Assembly: GCF_026153355.1 (NCBI RefSeq)
Contig: NZ_CP110636.1
Span: 4,030,001-4,094,000, forward strand
DNA from: Streptomyces endophytica
GTDB taxonomy: Bacteria > Actinomycetota > Actinomycetes > Streptomycetales > Streptomycetaceae
Reading direction: 5' to 3'
DNA length: 64,000 nucleotides
In this document: positions 28,789 through 37,855 of the stretch, in pieces
Numbering within the stretch: position 1 is the stretch's first letter
Layout of the letters: every line of letters starts with the position of its first letter
Notes under the pieces: generated by a model
What the model saw: only the letters and a program-made list of their open reading frames with translations
What the model was told of the DNA's origin: nothing
The model's database searches: none
Position numbers and translations under genes: made by a program

Positions 28789-30206
28789 ATGTCTGTGCCC
28801 CCTGCCGGCACCGCCCTCGCAGGCGGCACCCACGGCCCCCGCGCACTCCGCCCCCTCCTCGACACCGTCCTCGACGCCCTCACCACCGGCGCCGAGGACC
28901 GCGCCGGCCCCCTTCCGCCCGGCGGCCCCGACGCCGTCGCCCGCGCCGTGCACGACGCCTGCCACCCCCTCCTCCCTGACCACGGCACCGGCGCGCACGC
29001 CGCCCTGCGCGCCCTCGTCCACACCCTCGCCGCCGGGCCGCCGACCCCGCCGACCCGCACTGCGCCGCCCACCTGCACTGCCCCCCACTCGCCCTGGCCA
29101 CCGCCGCCGACCTCGCCGCGGCCGCCCTCAACCCCTCACTCGACTCCTGGGACCAGGCCCCCGCCGCCTCCACCCTCGAAACCCTCACCAGCCGCGCCCT
29201 CGCCGCGCTCGTCTACCCCCAGGCCGCCGAACCCGACGCGCTGATCACCACCGGCGGCACCGAATCCAACCAACTCGCCCTCCTCCTCGCCCGCGAGGCC
29301 ACCCCCGCCCCCGGCCGCCCCCACACCGGCCCCCTCCAGATCGTCTGCGGCGCCAACGCCCACCACTCCATCCACCGCTCCGCCTGGCTCCTCGGCCTCC
29401 CCGAACCCCTCACCCTCCCCACCCCCAACGGCATCCTCACCCCCGACACCGTCCACACCTGCCTTGCCAACCTCACCGGACACACCGGCCCGGTACTCCT
29501 CACCGCCACCGCCGGCACCACCAACTCCGGTGCCATCGACCCCCTCACCGACCTCGCCGACCTCGCCGACCACCACGGCGCCCGCTTCCACATCGACGCG
29601 GCCTACGGCGGCGCACTCCTCTTCAGCGACACCCACCACACCGCCCTCACAGGCCTCGCCCGCGCCCACACCGTCGCCCTCGACCTGCACAAACTCGGCT
29701 GGCAACCGGTCGCCGCCGGCCTCCTAGCCGTCCCCGACCCGAGCGCGCTGGCCGCCCTCACCCACCAGGCCGACTACCTCAACGCCGACGACGACACCGA
29801 AGCCGGCCTCCCCGACCTGCTCCACCGCTCACTCCGCACCACCCGCCGCCCCGACATCCTCAAGATCGCCGTCACCCTCAAAGCCCTCGGCCGCCGCGGC
29901 CTCGGCGAACTCGTCGACCGCACCCTCGCCGCCGCCCAGACCCTCGCCGACCTCATCGAGGACCACCCCCGCTACGAACTCCACTCCCGCCCCACCCTCA
30001 GCACCGTCCTCTTCCGCCCCATCGGCGCCGACGACACCACCCTCGCCACCATCCGCCGCACCCTCCTCACCGACGGCCAGGCCGTCCTCGGCCGCGCCAC
30101 CACCCCCACCGGCCTCTGGCTCAAGGCCACCCTCCTCAACCCCCACACGCAAACCGGAGACCTCACCACCCTCCTCAAACTCGTGGAAGGCCACATCCCC
30201 CGATGA
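28789..30206 (+). CDS. desA: PLP-dependent lysine decarboxylase, siderophore biosynthesis
   Basis: About 472 residues. A group II pyridoxal-phosphate decarboxylase; in desferrioxamine synthesis DesA makes cadaverine from lysine. It shows TTGGTESNQLALLLARE (cofactor phosphate site), CGANAHHSIHRSAWLLGL, HIDAAYGGALLF (ring-nitrogen Asp) and VALDLHKLGWQPVAAG, where the Lys forms the Schiff base. One frame break near 29038 needs one extra base to join LVHTLAAG to ADPADPHCAAHLHC. The stop overlaps the next start as ATGA. An iron box precedes it. The assignment rests on motifs plus the desB neighbour; a diaminobutyrate decarboxylase is the main alternative. Confidence 0.82.
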
Positions 30207-31629
30207 GCAGCAACCCCGAAACCCCCGTCACCCACCCCGCCACCCCCGACGAGCCCCTCGACCTCGCCGGCATCGGCATCGGCCCCTTCAATCTCTCCCT
30301 CGCCGCCCTCGCCCACCCCCTCAGCCACCTGCGCACCGCCTTCTACGACCAGCGCCCCGCCTTCCACTGGCACCCCGGCCTCCTCATCGACGGCGCCACC
30401 CTCCAAGTCCCCTTCCTCGCCGACCTCGTCACCCTCGCCGACCCCGCCAGCCCCTGGACCTTCCTCAACTACCTCAAGACCCGCGAACGCCTCTTCCCCT
30501 TCTACTTCGCCGAGCGCTTCCACATCCACCGCGCCGAATACGACGCCTACTGCCGCTGGGTCAGCGAAAGCCTCCCCACCCTGCACTTCGGCCACCAGAT
30601 CGACGCCGTCCGCTGGAACCCCGAACGCGAAACCTTCGAGATCGACTACACCCAACTCGGCGCCGACGGCGAAGCCGAAGCCCTCGGCCGCACCCACGCC
30701 CGCAACCTCGTCCTCGGCATCGGCACCACCCCCCACATCCCCGTCCCCCTCCGCCCCCTCGCCGACGCCCCCGCCGTCCCCGTCATCCACTCCGCCGACT
30801 ACCTCGACCACCGCGACCGCCTGCTCGCCGCCGACCACCTCACCGTCATCGGCGCCGGCCAGTCAGGCGCGGAAATCTTCCTCGACCAGCTCCGCGCCCG
30901 CCCCGCCGGCCGCGAAGGCATCCACTGGCTCGCCCGCACCCCGGCCTTCGCCCCGATGGAATACAGCAAACTCGGCCTCGAACACTTCACCCCCGACTAC
31001 ACCCGCTACTTCCACGGCCTCCCCGAACGCGTCCGCGACACCCTCGTCCCCACCCAGTGGCAACTCCACAAGGCCATCGATCACGACACCCTCGCCGCCA
31101 TCCACGACGAGCTCTACCGCCGCACCCTCCACGGCGGCTGGCCCGACGCCACCCTCACCCCCGGCGTCTCCGTACGCACCGCCGGCCGCGTCGGCACCAC
31201 CAAGGTCGAACTCCACCTCGACCACACCCAGCAAGGCACCCGCTCCCGCCTCACCACCGACGCCGTCGTCCTCGCCACCGGCTACCGCGAACGCCGCATG
31301 GACACCCTGCTCGCCGCCCTCGACCCCTACATCCGCCGCGACGCCGCCGAACGCCCCGCATCGACGCCCACCACCGCATGGTCCTCGACCCCGCCGTCAC
31401 CGGATCCCTCTACGTCCAGAACGCCGAAACCCACACCCACGGCGTCGGCGCCCCCGACCTCGGCCTCGCCGCCTGGCGCAGCGCCACCATCCTCAACAAC
31501 CTCACCGACACCACCCCTTACCCCCTCCCCACCCGCACCGCCTTCACCACGTTCGGCCTCCCACAACCCCCCGCCCCCCACACCCGCACCATCCCCACCC
31601 AGGGCAGCACCCTCGTCCCCCGCCACTGA
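30203..31629 (+). CDS. desB: L-lysine/diamine N-monooxygenase, siderophore biosynthesis
   Basis: About 475 residues. FAD- and NADPH-dependent N-hydroxylase of the IucD/SidA/DesB type; DesB hydroxylates cadaverine. The FAD motif GIGIGPFNLSLAAL is near residue 25, VPFLADLVTLADPASPWTFL follows as in the family, the NADPH motif VIGAGQSGAEIF is near residue 215, and VVLATGYRERRMD is the C-terminal FAD contact. One C is missing near 31357, joining AAERP to RIDAHHRMVLDPAV. It is coupled to desA by ATGA. The next gene is convergent, so no desC or desD follows, unlike the usual four-gene operon. Confidence 0.85.
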
Positions 31630-31707
31630 CAACAGGGCGCGGCGGCGCCCCCGGCACCGCCGCACCCCACCGCCAACGGACCGGCACTTCCGCCAAGGGC
31701 CGGCCGC

Positions 31708-31742
31708 CCGCCAAAAGACCCGCCAAAAGACCCGCCAAAGGC
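31708..31742 (+). repeat. 12-bp tandem repeat in the desB-nucleotidase gap
   Basis: CCCGCCAAAAGA occurs 2.8 times in series between two convergent genes. Confidence 0.7.
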
Positions 31743-31745
31743 CCG

Positions 31746-33563
31746 CTAAAACACCGGCACCCCGTCCCGCACCAATCGCCAGTCCACCGAAGCGAACACC
31801 GACGGATCGATCTCCTTCTTCTCCTGCACCCAATTGATGATCAAATTCCGGATCTCGTCCGACGTCGACCACACCTGCCGCGCACCCGCCACATGCGGAA
31901 AACCGCCGCCCCCACCAGCCCGGTAGTTGTTCACCGCCAGCACGAATTGCGCATCGTCCGCCACCGGCTTCCCCTCCCAGCTCAGCTTCCCGATGCGCTG
32001 ACCCGCCGGCTTCGCGATATCGATCTCGTACGACAGCCCGCGCACCGCGTCATAGTTGTAATCCGGAATGCCGTCCGCATTCGTGATCCGCGCCGGATCC
32101 ACCGGACCGCCCGCCGCCGTCCGCATGTAATACCGCGCGGAGAACTCCAGGTACTCCCGCACCTGCGCACCGGTCAACACCCGCGCCTCCAGCGTGTTGT
32201 CGAACGGATACAACGCCGCCATCGACCGGATCGTCACATCCCCCTCCGGCACCCGCGCCGCACGCGAAAAGCACGACGCCTGTGACAGCACCGGCAATCC
32301 GGCGAACTCCGACCCCGCCAACGCCTTACCCACCACCTCGGCCTGCACATGGGCAATGAAGTCCAGCACCGGCACGTCCTTCACCGGAGCCTCGGCCGCC
32401 GACAACTCCGCCTTCGACCGGCCGATCACCCGGTTCACATACGCCACCACCTTCCGGTGCTCCGCCCGCAGCAGATCAGTGATCCGCGGATCCTCCGCCA
32501 CCGCATTCGAATTCAGCACCCGCGAACCGACCGACCCCACTTCCCAACGCCCACGACACCACTCCACCACCACATCGAAAAGCGTCAGCCGCTGCCCCCA
32601 TTTCAACGGCTCCGACAGCACCACCTCCCGGCCGGTCTGCTCGTTCACCACCCGCCGCTCGGGAATCTCCACATGCGCATGCCCCACCAGAATCGCGTCG
32701 ATCCCCGGCACCCGCTCCGCCACCAACGCCGCCGCATTCTCCACATACGGCAACTGATCCCCGTACGACGACGTCCCGCTCGCCCCCGAATGCGCCGCCA
32801 CGAACACCACATCCGCGCCCATCGACCGCAATTTCGGCACCCAGTGCGCGGCCTGCTCCACCAACCCGGGAAAAGCCAGCTTCCCCTGCACATGCGCCTT
32901 GTCCCACAGCGCGATCCCCGGATTCGTCAACCCCAGCACCGCCACCGTCACCACCCGCCCGTGCGGCGACCGCAACCGCTTCAGCACATACGGCCGGAAC
33001 GCCGGACGCAACGTCCGGGCATCCACCGCATTCGCCCCCAGCAGCGGAAAATCACAACTCTCCTCGAACTTCCGCAGCACCGGAATCCCGTAATTGAACT
33101 CGTGATTCCCCAGCGCCGCCGCGTCATACCCGATCGCATTCATCGCCCGCGCCATCGGATGCACCGGACCGCCCGGATCCGTGATCGGGTCCACCTTCGC
33201 GTAGTAGTACGCCAGTTGCGTCCCCTGAATGGTGTCACCCGCATCGATCAGCAGCGTATTGCGCCGGCCCTTCTCCCGCCGCACCTGCGACACCAGCGTC
33301 GAGATCTTCGCCAGCCCCACGTCGTTGTGATCGGCGTCATCGAACTCCGCGTCCGTGGTGTAGTCCCAGTTGAAGACGTTCCCGTGCAGATCCGTCGTCC
33401 CCATCACCGTGAACGCGTACCGCTCCGGCCGGTGACCATGCCCCCGCCCGTGCTGCCCCACCGGCGCCGCCGCGGCCGCCGGCGCCCCGGCCGCCCCCGC
33501 CAGCGCCACCCCGGCCCCCGTCACCACGGAACTCCCCACGAACTTCCTACGGTCCAGCGACAT
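31746..33563 (-). CDS. Tat-exported 5'-nucleotidase/2',3'-cyclic phosphodiesterase
   Basis: 605 residues. A twin-arginine signal MSLDRRKFVGSSVVTGAGVALAG begins the protein. The metallophosphatase domain has TDLHGNV, IDAGDTIQG, GNHEFNYG, FVAAHSGASG and VGHAHVEIP, the complete set of metal and phosphate ligands. The C-terminal nucleotidase domain contains DFIAHVQAEVVGKAL, SMAALYPFDNTLEARVLTG and VNNYRAGGGGGFPHVAG, typical of the UshA/YfkN group. It likely scavenges phosphate and nucleosides outside the cell. The exact substrate (5'-nucleotide against 2',3'-cyclic nucleotide) is not decided by sequence. Confidence 0.9.
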   Translation of the reverse strand: MSLDRRKFVGSSVVTGAGVALAGAAGAPAAAAAPVGQHGRGHGHRPERYAFTVMGTTDLHGNVFNWDYTTDAEFDDADHNDVGLAKISTLVSQVRREKGRRNTLLIDAGDTIQGTQLAYYYAKVDPITDPGGPVHPMARAMNAIGYDAAALGNHEFNYGIPVLRKFEESCDFPLLGANAVDARTLRPAFRPYVLKRLRSPHGRVVTVAVLGLTNPGIALWDKAHVQGKLAFPGLVEQAAHWVPKLRSMGADVVFVAAHSGASGTSSYGDQLPYVENAAALVAERVPGIDAILVGHAHVEIPERRVVNEQTGREVVLSEPLKWGQRLTLFDVVVEWCRGRWEVGSVGSRVLNSNAVAEDPRITDLLRAEHRKVVAYVNRVIGRSKAELSAAEAPVKDVPVLDFIAHVQAEVVGKALAGSEFAGLPVLSQASCFSRAARVPEGDVTIRSMAALYPFDNTLEARVLTGAQVREYLEFSARYYMRTAAGGPVDPARITNADGIPDYNYDAVRGLSYEIDIAKPAGQRIGKLSWEGKPVADDAQFVLAVNNYRAGGGGGFPHVAGARQVWSTSDEIRNLIINWVQEKKEIDPSVFASVDWRLVRDGVPVF

Positions 33564-33741
33564 CCCAACTCCCCTGAATCCACGCGGACAAGCGCCACCA
33601 CAGCCGGTGGCAACGCGCGTAGATTCTGGCCCAGCCGCCCCCTCCGCAACACCCCCGGCCGCCCGGAATCCCACGATCCGCACCCCGGTGTGCAACCCTG
33701 CGCCCACCGCACCCACCCGCACCCCGCCCGAGGAGCCACCC

Positions 33742-34437
33742 ATGACCGACCCCGGCCCCCTGCCCTACGGCACCCCCGACACCCCCCGCCTCGCCGTACG
33801 CGGCGAAGCCACCCTCGAAGTCGACCCCGAGATCGCCCGCATCGCCGTCACCGTCGCCGCCCGCGGTACCGACCGCACCACCGCCCTCGCCGACCTCACC
33901 CGCCGCAACGAACAGGCCCTCACCCTCATCAAGAGCTACCCCGAGGCCCTCGAAAAGCTCGAAACCGGCGCCCTCAGCATCACCCCCGAACTCACCGACA
34001 GAGGCCGCCACGAACGCGTCCGCGCCTACCGCGGCCGCGTCACCCACACCGCCACCCTCACCGACTTCACCACCCTCGGCGAACTCACCACCCGCCTCGC
34101 CGACCTCGACCTCACCCGCGTCGACGGCCCCTGGTGGGACCTCCGCCCCGACTCGCCCGCCCACCGCGCCGCCCGCACCCAAGCCGTCCACGAAGCCGTC
34201 CAGCGCGCCCGCGAATACGCCGAAGCCCTCGGCGCCCGCCTCGACGCCCTTCTTGAGATCGCCGACCTCGGCGCCGAGAACACCGCACCCGTCGCCGCCC
34301 CCGCCATGCGCTCCTTCGCCGGCTACGGCGGAGCCCCCGTCCAGGAAAGCGCCCCCGCCCTCGACCTCGAACCCCAACGCCAAACCGTCTACGCCAGCGT
34401 CAACGCACGCTTCACCATGACGCGTCCCGCACTCTGA
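33742..34437 (+). CDS. SIMPL (DUF541) domain protein
   Basis: 231 residues. It begins RLAVRGEATLEVDPEIARIAVTVAARGTD, the SIMPL-domain opening, continues TRRNEQALTLIKSYPEALEKLETGALSITPE and ends with SVNARFTM. No signal peptide is seen although many family members are exported. Biochemical role is poorly defined in the family. An AGGAG sits 8 bp before the ATG. It is divergent from the nucleotidase, with 178 bp between starts. Confidence 0.78.
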   Translation: MTDPGPLPYGTPDTPRLAVRGEATLEVDPEIARIAVTVAARGTDRTTALADLTRRNEQALTLIKSYPEALEKLETGALSITPELTDRGRHERVRAYRGRVTHTATLTDFTTLGELTTRLADLDLTRVDGPWWDLRPDSPAHRAARTQAVHEAVQRAREYAEALGARLDALLEIADLGAENTAPVAAPAMRSFAGYGGAPVQESAPALDLEPQRQTVYASVNARFTMTRPAL

Positions 34438-34446
34438 GACACCGCC

Positions 34447-34489
34447 GCGCGAGGGCGAAATTCCGCTCATCGGAGCGCCTTCGCGCGCA
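34447..34489 (+). terminator. Imperfect hairpin after the SIMPL gene
   Basis: GCGCGAGGGCG and CGCCTTCGCGC pair with one G-T mismatch around a loop of about 20 nt, between the SIMPL gene and pyk. Confidence 0.45.
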
Positions 34490-34582
34490 TTCCATTACTT
34501 GTCAACAGCCTTTCACCAAGCGCTCGTTGAGCAGTCACTTCTTTACAGTTACCTACCGCCGGGTAAGTCATAGGGTCGAAAC

Positions 34583-36019
34583 ATGCGCCGAGCAAAGATC
34601 GTCTGCACACTGGGACCCGCCACCGACTCGTACGAGCAGATCAAAGCCCTCGTCGAAGCCGGAATGGACATCGCCCGCTTCAACCTCAGCCACGGCACCT
34701 ACGCCGACCACGAAGCGCGATTCGACCGGGTCCGCAAAGCATCCGAAGAAACCCGCCGCAGCGTCGGCATCCTCGCCGACCTTCAAGGTCCGAAGATCCG
34801 CCTCGGCCGATTCCGCGAAGGACCCGTACTTCTCGAACGCGGCGACGAGTTCACCATCACCGTCGAACCCGGCACCGAAGGCGACCGCCACGTCTGCGGC
34901 ACCACCTACCCCGGCCTCGCCGCCGACGTCACCACCGGCGAACGCATCCTCGTCGACGACGGCAAGGTCACCCTCCAGGTCACCGACGTCGCCGGCCCCC
35001 AGGTCCGCACCGTCGTCATCGAAGGCGGCATGGTCTCCGACCACAAGGGCCTCAACCTCCCCGGCGTCGCCGTCTCCGTCCCGGCCCTCTCCGAGAAGGA
35101 CCGGGACGACCTCCGCTGGGCCCTGCGCTACGGCGCCGACATCATCGCCCTCTCCTTCGTCCGCAACGGCCGCGACATCGAAGACGTCCACCGCATCATG
35201 CGCGAGGAAGACCGCTTCCTCCCCGTCATCGCCAAGGTCGAGAAGCCCCAGGCCGTCGACAACATCGACGACATCGTCGCCGCCTTCGACGGCATCATGG
35301 TCGCCCGCGGCGACCTCGGCGTCGAAATGCCCCTGGAAACCGTCCCCATCGTCCAGAAGCGCGCCATCAAACTCGCCAAGCGCAACGCCAAGCCGGTCAT
35401 CGTCGCCACCCAGATGCTCGACTCGATGATCGACAACTCCCGCCCCACCCGCGCCGAAGCCTCCGACGTCGCCAACGCCGTCATCGACGGCACCGACGCC
35501 GTCATGCTCTCCGGCGAAACCAGCGTCGGTAAGTACCCCACCGAAACCGTCAAGACCATGAGCCGCATCGTCGAGGCCGCCGAGGAAGACCTCCTCGCCA
35601 AGGGCCTCCCGCCGCTCACCGAGGCCAACAAGCCCCGCACCCAGGGCGGCGCCGTCGCCCGCGCCGCCGCCGACATGGGCGACTTCCTCGGCGCGAAGTT
35701 CCTCGTCGCCTTCACCCAGTCCGGCGACACCGTCCGCCGACTCTCCCGCTACCGCTCGCCCATCCCGCTGCTCGCCTTCACTCCTGACCCGGCCACCCGC
35801 TCCCAGCTCAACGTCAGCTGGGGCGTCGAGACCTTCCTCGGCCCCACCGTCGACTCCACGGACGAGATGGTCGCCCAGGTCGACGAGCAGCTCCTCAAGA
35901 TCGGCCGCTGCCAGAAGGGCGACCTGGTCATCATCACCGCCGGCTCCCCGCCCGGCGTCCCCGGCTCCACCAACCTCGTCCGCGTCCACCGCATCGGCGA
36001 ATCCGACGCCACCGACTAG
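34583..36019 (+). CDS. pyk: Pyruvate kinase
   Basis: 478 residues, intact. Transfers phosphate from phosphoenolpyruvate to ADP at the end of glycolysis. It opens RRAKIVCTLGPATDSYEQIKAL, has FNLSHGTYADH, the lid domain about 70-165, PVIAKVEKPQAVDNIDDI with the catalytic Lys, and MVARGDLGVEMPLETVP, the metal/substrate signature. The C-terminal allosteric domain carries VAFTQSGDTVRRLSRYRSPIP. The upstream 145 bp should hold its promoter; TAGGGT lies only 7 bases before the ATG and could be an RBS or a -10 of a leaderless transcript. Confidence 0.97.
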   Translation: MRRAKIVCTLGPATDSYEQIKALVEAGMDIARFNLSHGTYADHEARFDRVRKASEETRRSVGILADLQGPKIRLGRFREGPVLLERGDEFTITVEPGTEGDRHVCGTTYPGLAADVTTGERILVDDGKVTLQVTDVAGPQVRTVVIEGGMVSDHKGLNLPGVAVSVPALSEKDRDDLRWALRYGADIIALSFVRNGRDIEDVHRIMREEDRFLPVIAKVEKPQAVDNIDDIVAAFDGIMVARGDLGVEMPLETVPIVQKRAIKLAKRNAKPVIVATQMLDSMIDNSRPTRAEASDVANAVIDGTDAVMLSGETSVGKYPTETVKTMSRIVEAAEEDLLAKGLPPLTEANKPRTQGGAVARAAADMGDFLGAKFLVAFTQSGDTVRRLSRYRSPIPLLAFTPDPATRSQLNVSWGVETFLGPTVDSTDEMVAQVDEQLLKIGRCQKGDLVIITAGSPPGVPGSTNLVRVHRIGESDATD

Positions 36020-36070
36020 CCCCACCCGCACAAGATCCCGCTGGGCCGAGGTACCTGACTGCCGTCCCTG

Positions 36071-36922
36071 TCAGTACTTCGGCCCGATGTGTTGGTCCAT
36101 GAGGGCCACGGAACTGCGTTTCGCCACGGAGATGTTCTCCGCCCTGCGCGCCTGATGCGCCGGCTTCCATTCGACGCCGACCCGGTCGAGGGCGTGGGTG
36201 TAGAGACGGATGATGTCGGCCGACATGTTGGTGAAGAAGTACCGCGGGTACTCGTAGCGCCTGCGCTCGCAGCCGACCGTCCGCGTCGTCCAGTTGGTGA
36301 TCCGGCACCCGTCGGAGTGGATCAGCCCGCGGATGAATTCCCAGGGATGTCCGTCCACGATCTCCTGCTGCCACGGCGCGAGAGAGATCCGCCGCTCATG
36401 CTTCTTGCCGGGGCCGTGCTGGGGGAAGAGGCACGGCCAGTGGTGGCTGTAACTCGTCACCATCACGCATCCTTGGCGCTGGATGATGCAGACGCTGTTC
36501 ATGGGGCGGACCGCCTTCACCGCCGCGCGGCACGCCACGATGAGGCCGGGCCAGGCGTCCGCGCAGGCGATGCGGAGCGCGTACCCACGGTTCCGGGGCT
36601 GCTTGCTGAGGCACCCGTCGCCCAGGTAGAGGCCGAGCAGATAGGCGTACGCCTCGGTGGCCGCCGGCGGTCGTGGCTCGGGCTCGCACCGCGGACATTC
36701 CGTCGCGCGGGAGAGCGGCTCGATCCTGGTCTGCCAGGAGCGGATGGCGTACCGGGATATGCCGGTCTGCTTGCTCACGGAGTTGAGGCTGCGGCCTTGG
36801 GCGACGAGGGCCAGGGTCTGCTCGCGCGTACTGCGGTCGTACATGCATGCGAGCTTGATGCGATCTTTGCCGCGCTGGGCCGGATCGAAGAAATGTTCAC
36901 CAGGTCGAGTGAAGATCGCCAT
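36071..36922 (-). CDS. LAGLIDADG-like protein with N-terminal helix-turn-helix
   Basis: 283 residues from ATG 36922; ATG 36844 (MYDRSTREQ) is the alternative. The frame stays open upstream through the tRNA gene, but that part is not protein-coding. A resolvase-type helix-turn-helix, LALVAQGRSLNSVSKQTGISRYAIRSW, is followed by CPRC and then two LAGLIDADG-like helices: AYLLGLYLGDGCLSKQPR and FIRGLIHSDGCRITNW, about 100 residues apart, each with the acidic residue that binds metal in homing endonucleases. The start lies 32 nt downstream of a tRNA gene on the same strand. It is a homing-endonuclease-like or derived DNA-binding protein; activity is inferred. Confidence 0.75.
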   Translation of the reverse strand: MAIFTRPGEHFFDPAQRGKDRIKLACMYDRSTREQTLALVAQGRSLNSVSKQTGISRYAIRSWQTRIEPLSRATECPRCEPEPRPPAATEAYAYLLGLYLGDGCLSKQPRNRGYALRIACADAWPGLIVACRAAVKAVRPMNSVCIIQRQGCVMVTSYSHHWPCLFPQHGPGKKHERRISLAPWQQEIVDGHPWEFIRGLIHSDGCRITNWTTRTVGCERRRYEYPRYFFTNMSADIIRLYTHALDRVGVEWKPAHQARRAENISVAKRSSVALMDQHIGPKY

Positions 36923-36934
36923 CCGCGCGTGAAG

Positions 36935-36951
36935 CCTTCGAATTGAAGGTC
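36935..36951. repeat. 17-bp direct repeat, tRNA 3' side
   Basis: CCTTCGAATTGAAGGTC differs at one base from a second copy at 37030-37046. The two copies flank the tRNA gene within 2-3 nt on each side. Each copy also forms a small hairpin (CCTTC/GAAGG). Confidence 0.8.
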
Positions 36952-36954
36952 GAG

Positions 36955-37027
36955 TGCCCCGGGTGGGATTCGAACCCACGCTATATGGTGTTTGAGACCA
37001 TCGCCTCTGCCGCTGGGCTACCGGGGC
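36955..37027 (-). tRNA. tRNA with CAA anticodon (tRNA-Leu), short variable loop
   Basis: 73-nt cloverleaf: acceptor GCCCCGG/CCGGGGC (7 bp), D-arm GCC/GGC, anticodon stem ATGGT/ACCAT with loop CTCAAAC (anticodon CAA), variable loop of 5 nt, and T-arm GTGGG-TTCGAAT-CCCAC, with A73 and no encoded CCA. CAA reads UUG leucine codons. Bacterial tRNA-Leu normally has a long variable arm; this one does not, so its charging identity is uncertain. Confidence 0.9.
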
Positions 37028-37029
37028 GT

Positions 37030-37046
37030 CCTTCGAAGTGAAGGTC
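37030..37046. repeat. 17-bp direct repeat, tRNA 5' side
   Basis: CCTTCGAAGTGAAGGTC matches the copy at 36935-36951 at 16 of 17 bases. Confidence 0.8.
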
Positions 37047-37125
37047 AACGGAGACCCGCCGTGCATCAAAGATACAGGAGATAGGTAGGCTCATGGGGCA
37101 CCACCTGACCGGAATGAGGAGTCCC

Positions 37126-37779
37126 GTGAGCGCCGCCGAGCCCGAGCAGCCCGCCGCCGATGACGATCAGTCGCACGTTCCGCCGCTGACCACGCGCGTC
37201 GTGATCGCGGAGGACGAGGCCCTCATCCGTCTGGATCTCAAAGAGATGCTGGAGGAGGAGGGCTATACCGTCGTCGGCGAGGCCGGGGACGGCCAGACCG
37301 CCGTGGAGCTGGCCCGCGAGCACCGTCCCGATCTGGTGATCCTGGACGTGAAGATGCCGGTGCTGGACGGTATCTCGGCGGCCGAGAAGATCGCCGAGGA
37401 GAGCATCGCGCCGGTGCTGATGCTGACCGCGTTCTCGCAGCGGGAGCTGGTCGAGCGGGCGCGGGACGCGGGTGCGATGGCGTATCTGGTGAAGCCCTTC
37501 TCGAAGAGCGACGTCGTGCCGGCGATCGAGATGGCGGTGAGCCGGTTCACCGAGCTGAAGACGCTGGAGAAGGAGGTCGCGGACCTCACGCAGCGGCTGG
37601 AGACGCGCAAGCTGGTGGACCGGGCGAAGAGCATTCTGCAGACGCAGTACGGGCTGACCGAGCCGGCTGCCTTCCGGTGGATCCAGAAGACGTCGATGGA
37701 CCGGCGGCTGTCGATGCAGCAGGTGGCCGAGGCGGTCATCGAGGACGCCGAGGAGAAGAAGCAGAAGAAGGAGCAGTAG
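37126..37779 (+). CDS. pdtaR: ANTAR-domain response regulator, PdtaR-like
   Basis: 217 residues from GTG 37126, with GAGGAG just upstream. The receiver domain (about 25-145) has VVIAEDEALIRLDLKEMLEEEGY, phospho-acceptor Asp in LVILDVKMP, MLTAFSQ and YLVKPFSKSDV. A coiled stretch follows, then the ANTAR RNA-binding domain (LTQRLETRKLVDRAKSILQ, AFRWIQKTSMDRRLSMQQVAEAVI). In the mycobacterial relative, phosphorylation by the PdtaS kinase lets ANTAR bind hairpin pairs in mRNA leaders to prevent termination. No kinase is adjacent here. A strong palindromic terminator follows. Confidence 0.92.
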   Translation: MSAAEPEQPAADDDQSHVPPLTTRVVIAEDEALIRLDLKEMLEEEGYTVVGEAGDGQTAVELAREHRPDLVILDVKMPVLDGISAAEKIAEESIAPVLMLTAFSQRELVERARDAGAMAYLVKPFSKSDVVPAIEMAVSRFTELKTLEKEVADLTQRLETRKLVDRAKSILQTQYGLTEPAAFRWIQKTSMDRRLSMQQVAEAVIEDAEEKKQKKEQ

Positions 37780-37800
37780 CGCGGCTCTGCACGGTCTGTG

Positions 37801-37845
37801 CGTGCGGCCCCGTACCGGTGATGATCACCGGTACGGGGCCGCACG
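37801..37845. terminator. Bidirectional terminator with 22-bp perfect arms
   Basis: Arms 37801-37822 and 37824-37845 are exact complements around a single base, between the convergent pdtaR and livF genes. The arm contains GCGGCCCCGTACCGGTGAT. Confidence 0.85.
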
Positions 37846-37855
37846 CGTATGCGGG

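Noticed and set aside
36071..37069. LAGLIDADG-like gene starting at 37069
   Set aside because: That start would translate through the whole tRNA and one direct repeat; an ATG at 36922 follows the tRNA.
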